Positions 5,190-5,562 of a stretch of DNA of 5,562 nt are shown piece after piece. The notes below the pieces were generated by a model that did no database searches, was not told the DNA's origin, and worked only from the letters and a program-made list of their open reading frames with translations. A program made the translations under genes and the position numbers. Each line of letters begins with the position of its first letter. Positions within the stretch are counted from its first letter, which is position 1. This stretch comes from Patescibacteria group bacterium (GTDB taxonomy: Bacteria > Patescibacteriota > Microgenomatia > UM-FILTER-40-11): NCBI GenBank assembly GCA_023473205.1, contig JAMCYY010000091.1, positions 1-5,562 of the forward strand, written 5' to 3'.

Positions 5190-5562
5190 ATGAAATTTCC
5201 TGCCTCCTTTTTCTTTTGGTTGAAAAAAAATCAACTTCATTTGTTGGTCGGTATTGAAATTTTTTCTTTAATTTTTTTCTTTTTCTTCGGTCTTTTGGTC
5301 ATTGCCCCTAATAAAAATTTGCAAAAACAAAAAGTTCTTGGTTTTCGGGAACTTCTGCCAACTCCGGTCCCATATCCTGTTAATAGAAATGCTTTTCCTT
5401 CGCCTGAAATATCTGGTCAAGCCGCGATTGTGGTTGATTTTAATTCTTTAGCTGTTTTATACCAGAAAAATCCGGATTTAAGACTTTTCCCCGCCTCATT
5501 GACTAAAATTATGACGGCAGTGATTGCCATGGAAAATTATCCTTTAACTGAAGTTTTAACTA
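5190..5562 (+). CDS. Serine-type D-Ala-D-Ala carboxypeptidase (peptidase S11, PBP5/6-like), N-terminal part
   Basis: Penicillin-binding carboxypeptidase that would trim the terminal D-Ala of peptidoglycan stem peptides outside the cytoplasmic membrane. The frame is open from the ATG at 5190 to the window edge (124 codons) and is therefore incomplete. Seen: a short basic N-terminus (K12, K13), one strongly hydrophobic Phe/Leu/Ile-rich segment at about 18-39 that serves as an uncleaved anchor or signal peptide, a proline-rich linker (about 57-72), then AAIVVDFNSLAVLYQKNPD and the catalytic SxxK as PASLTKIMTA with S103 and K106. The KTG and SxN motifs would lie outside the window. The usual DAxTGxVLY strand reads DFNSLAVLY, a mild departure. 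The gene lies 12 nt after aspS with no promoter or Shine-Dalgarno visible, so co-transcription is likely. A class A beta-lactamase is less likely given the PASLTKIMTA context typical of S11. Confidence 0.88.
   Translation, partial: MKFPASFFFWLKKNQLHLLVGIEIFSLIFFFFFGLLVIAPNKNLQKQKVLGFRELLPTPVPYPVNRNAFPSPEISGQAAIVVDFNSLAVLYQKNPDLRLFPASLTKIMTAVIAMENYPLTEVLT

Noticed and set aside
5219..5236. GTTGA/TCAAC hairpin around an A-run near the carboxypeptidase start
   Set aside because: Only a 5-bp stem, inside the coding region for Lys-Lys-Asn; probably chance.

Overview
The window is AT-rich, densely coding bacterial DNA that uses the standard code (every complete gene ends in TAA). Several traits point to a reduced-genome lineage of the Patescibacteria/CPR type, possibly Microgenomates: overlapping or near-abutting genes, no recognisable Shine-Dalgarno sequence before any of the five starts, a compact archaeal-type aspartyl-tRNA synthetase, and a shortened Rel/SpoT protein without the usual C-terminal regulatory domains. 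The taxonomic placement is inference from these traits, not from a marker-gene search.

Layout. On the minus strand at the left edge is the catalytic half of a CCA-adding enzyme/poly(A) polymerase-family nucleotidyltransferase. Its frame closes at a TAA only 3 bases from the window edge, far short of the normal family length. A 63-bp divergent intergenic region separates it from a plus-strand run: recJ (ssDNA 5'-3' exonuclease), which overlaps by 11 nt a bifunctional-looking (p)ppGpp synthetase/hydrolase (rel); then a 71-bp gap with a perfect 8-bp inverted repeat and a good candidate promoter; then aspS; then, 12 nt later, the start of a membrane-anchored serine D-Ala-D-Ala carboxypeptidase that runs off the right edge.

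How the genes relate. All are housekeeping functions: tRNA 3'-end maturation, DNA repair, stringent response, tRNA aspartylation and peptidoglycan trimming. recJ and rel are probably co-transcribed and translationally coupled. The recJ/relA neighbourhood resembles the recJ-apt-relA order of Firmicutes, here without apt. aspS and the carboxypeptidase form a second likely transcription unit. Three candidate promoters put the start site on or within about 3 nt of the ATG, which suggests leaderless transcription.

No new multi-gene system is visible. The points most worth a second look are short repeats apparently inserted in frame into both cca and recJ, a 7-nt tandem repeat within recJ, the truncated cca, the non-canonical RXKD-position loop in Rel, and the leaderless promoter arrangement.
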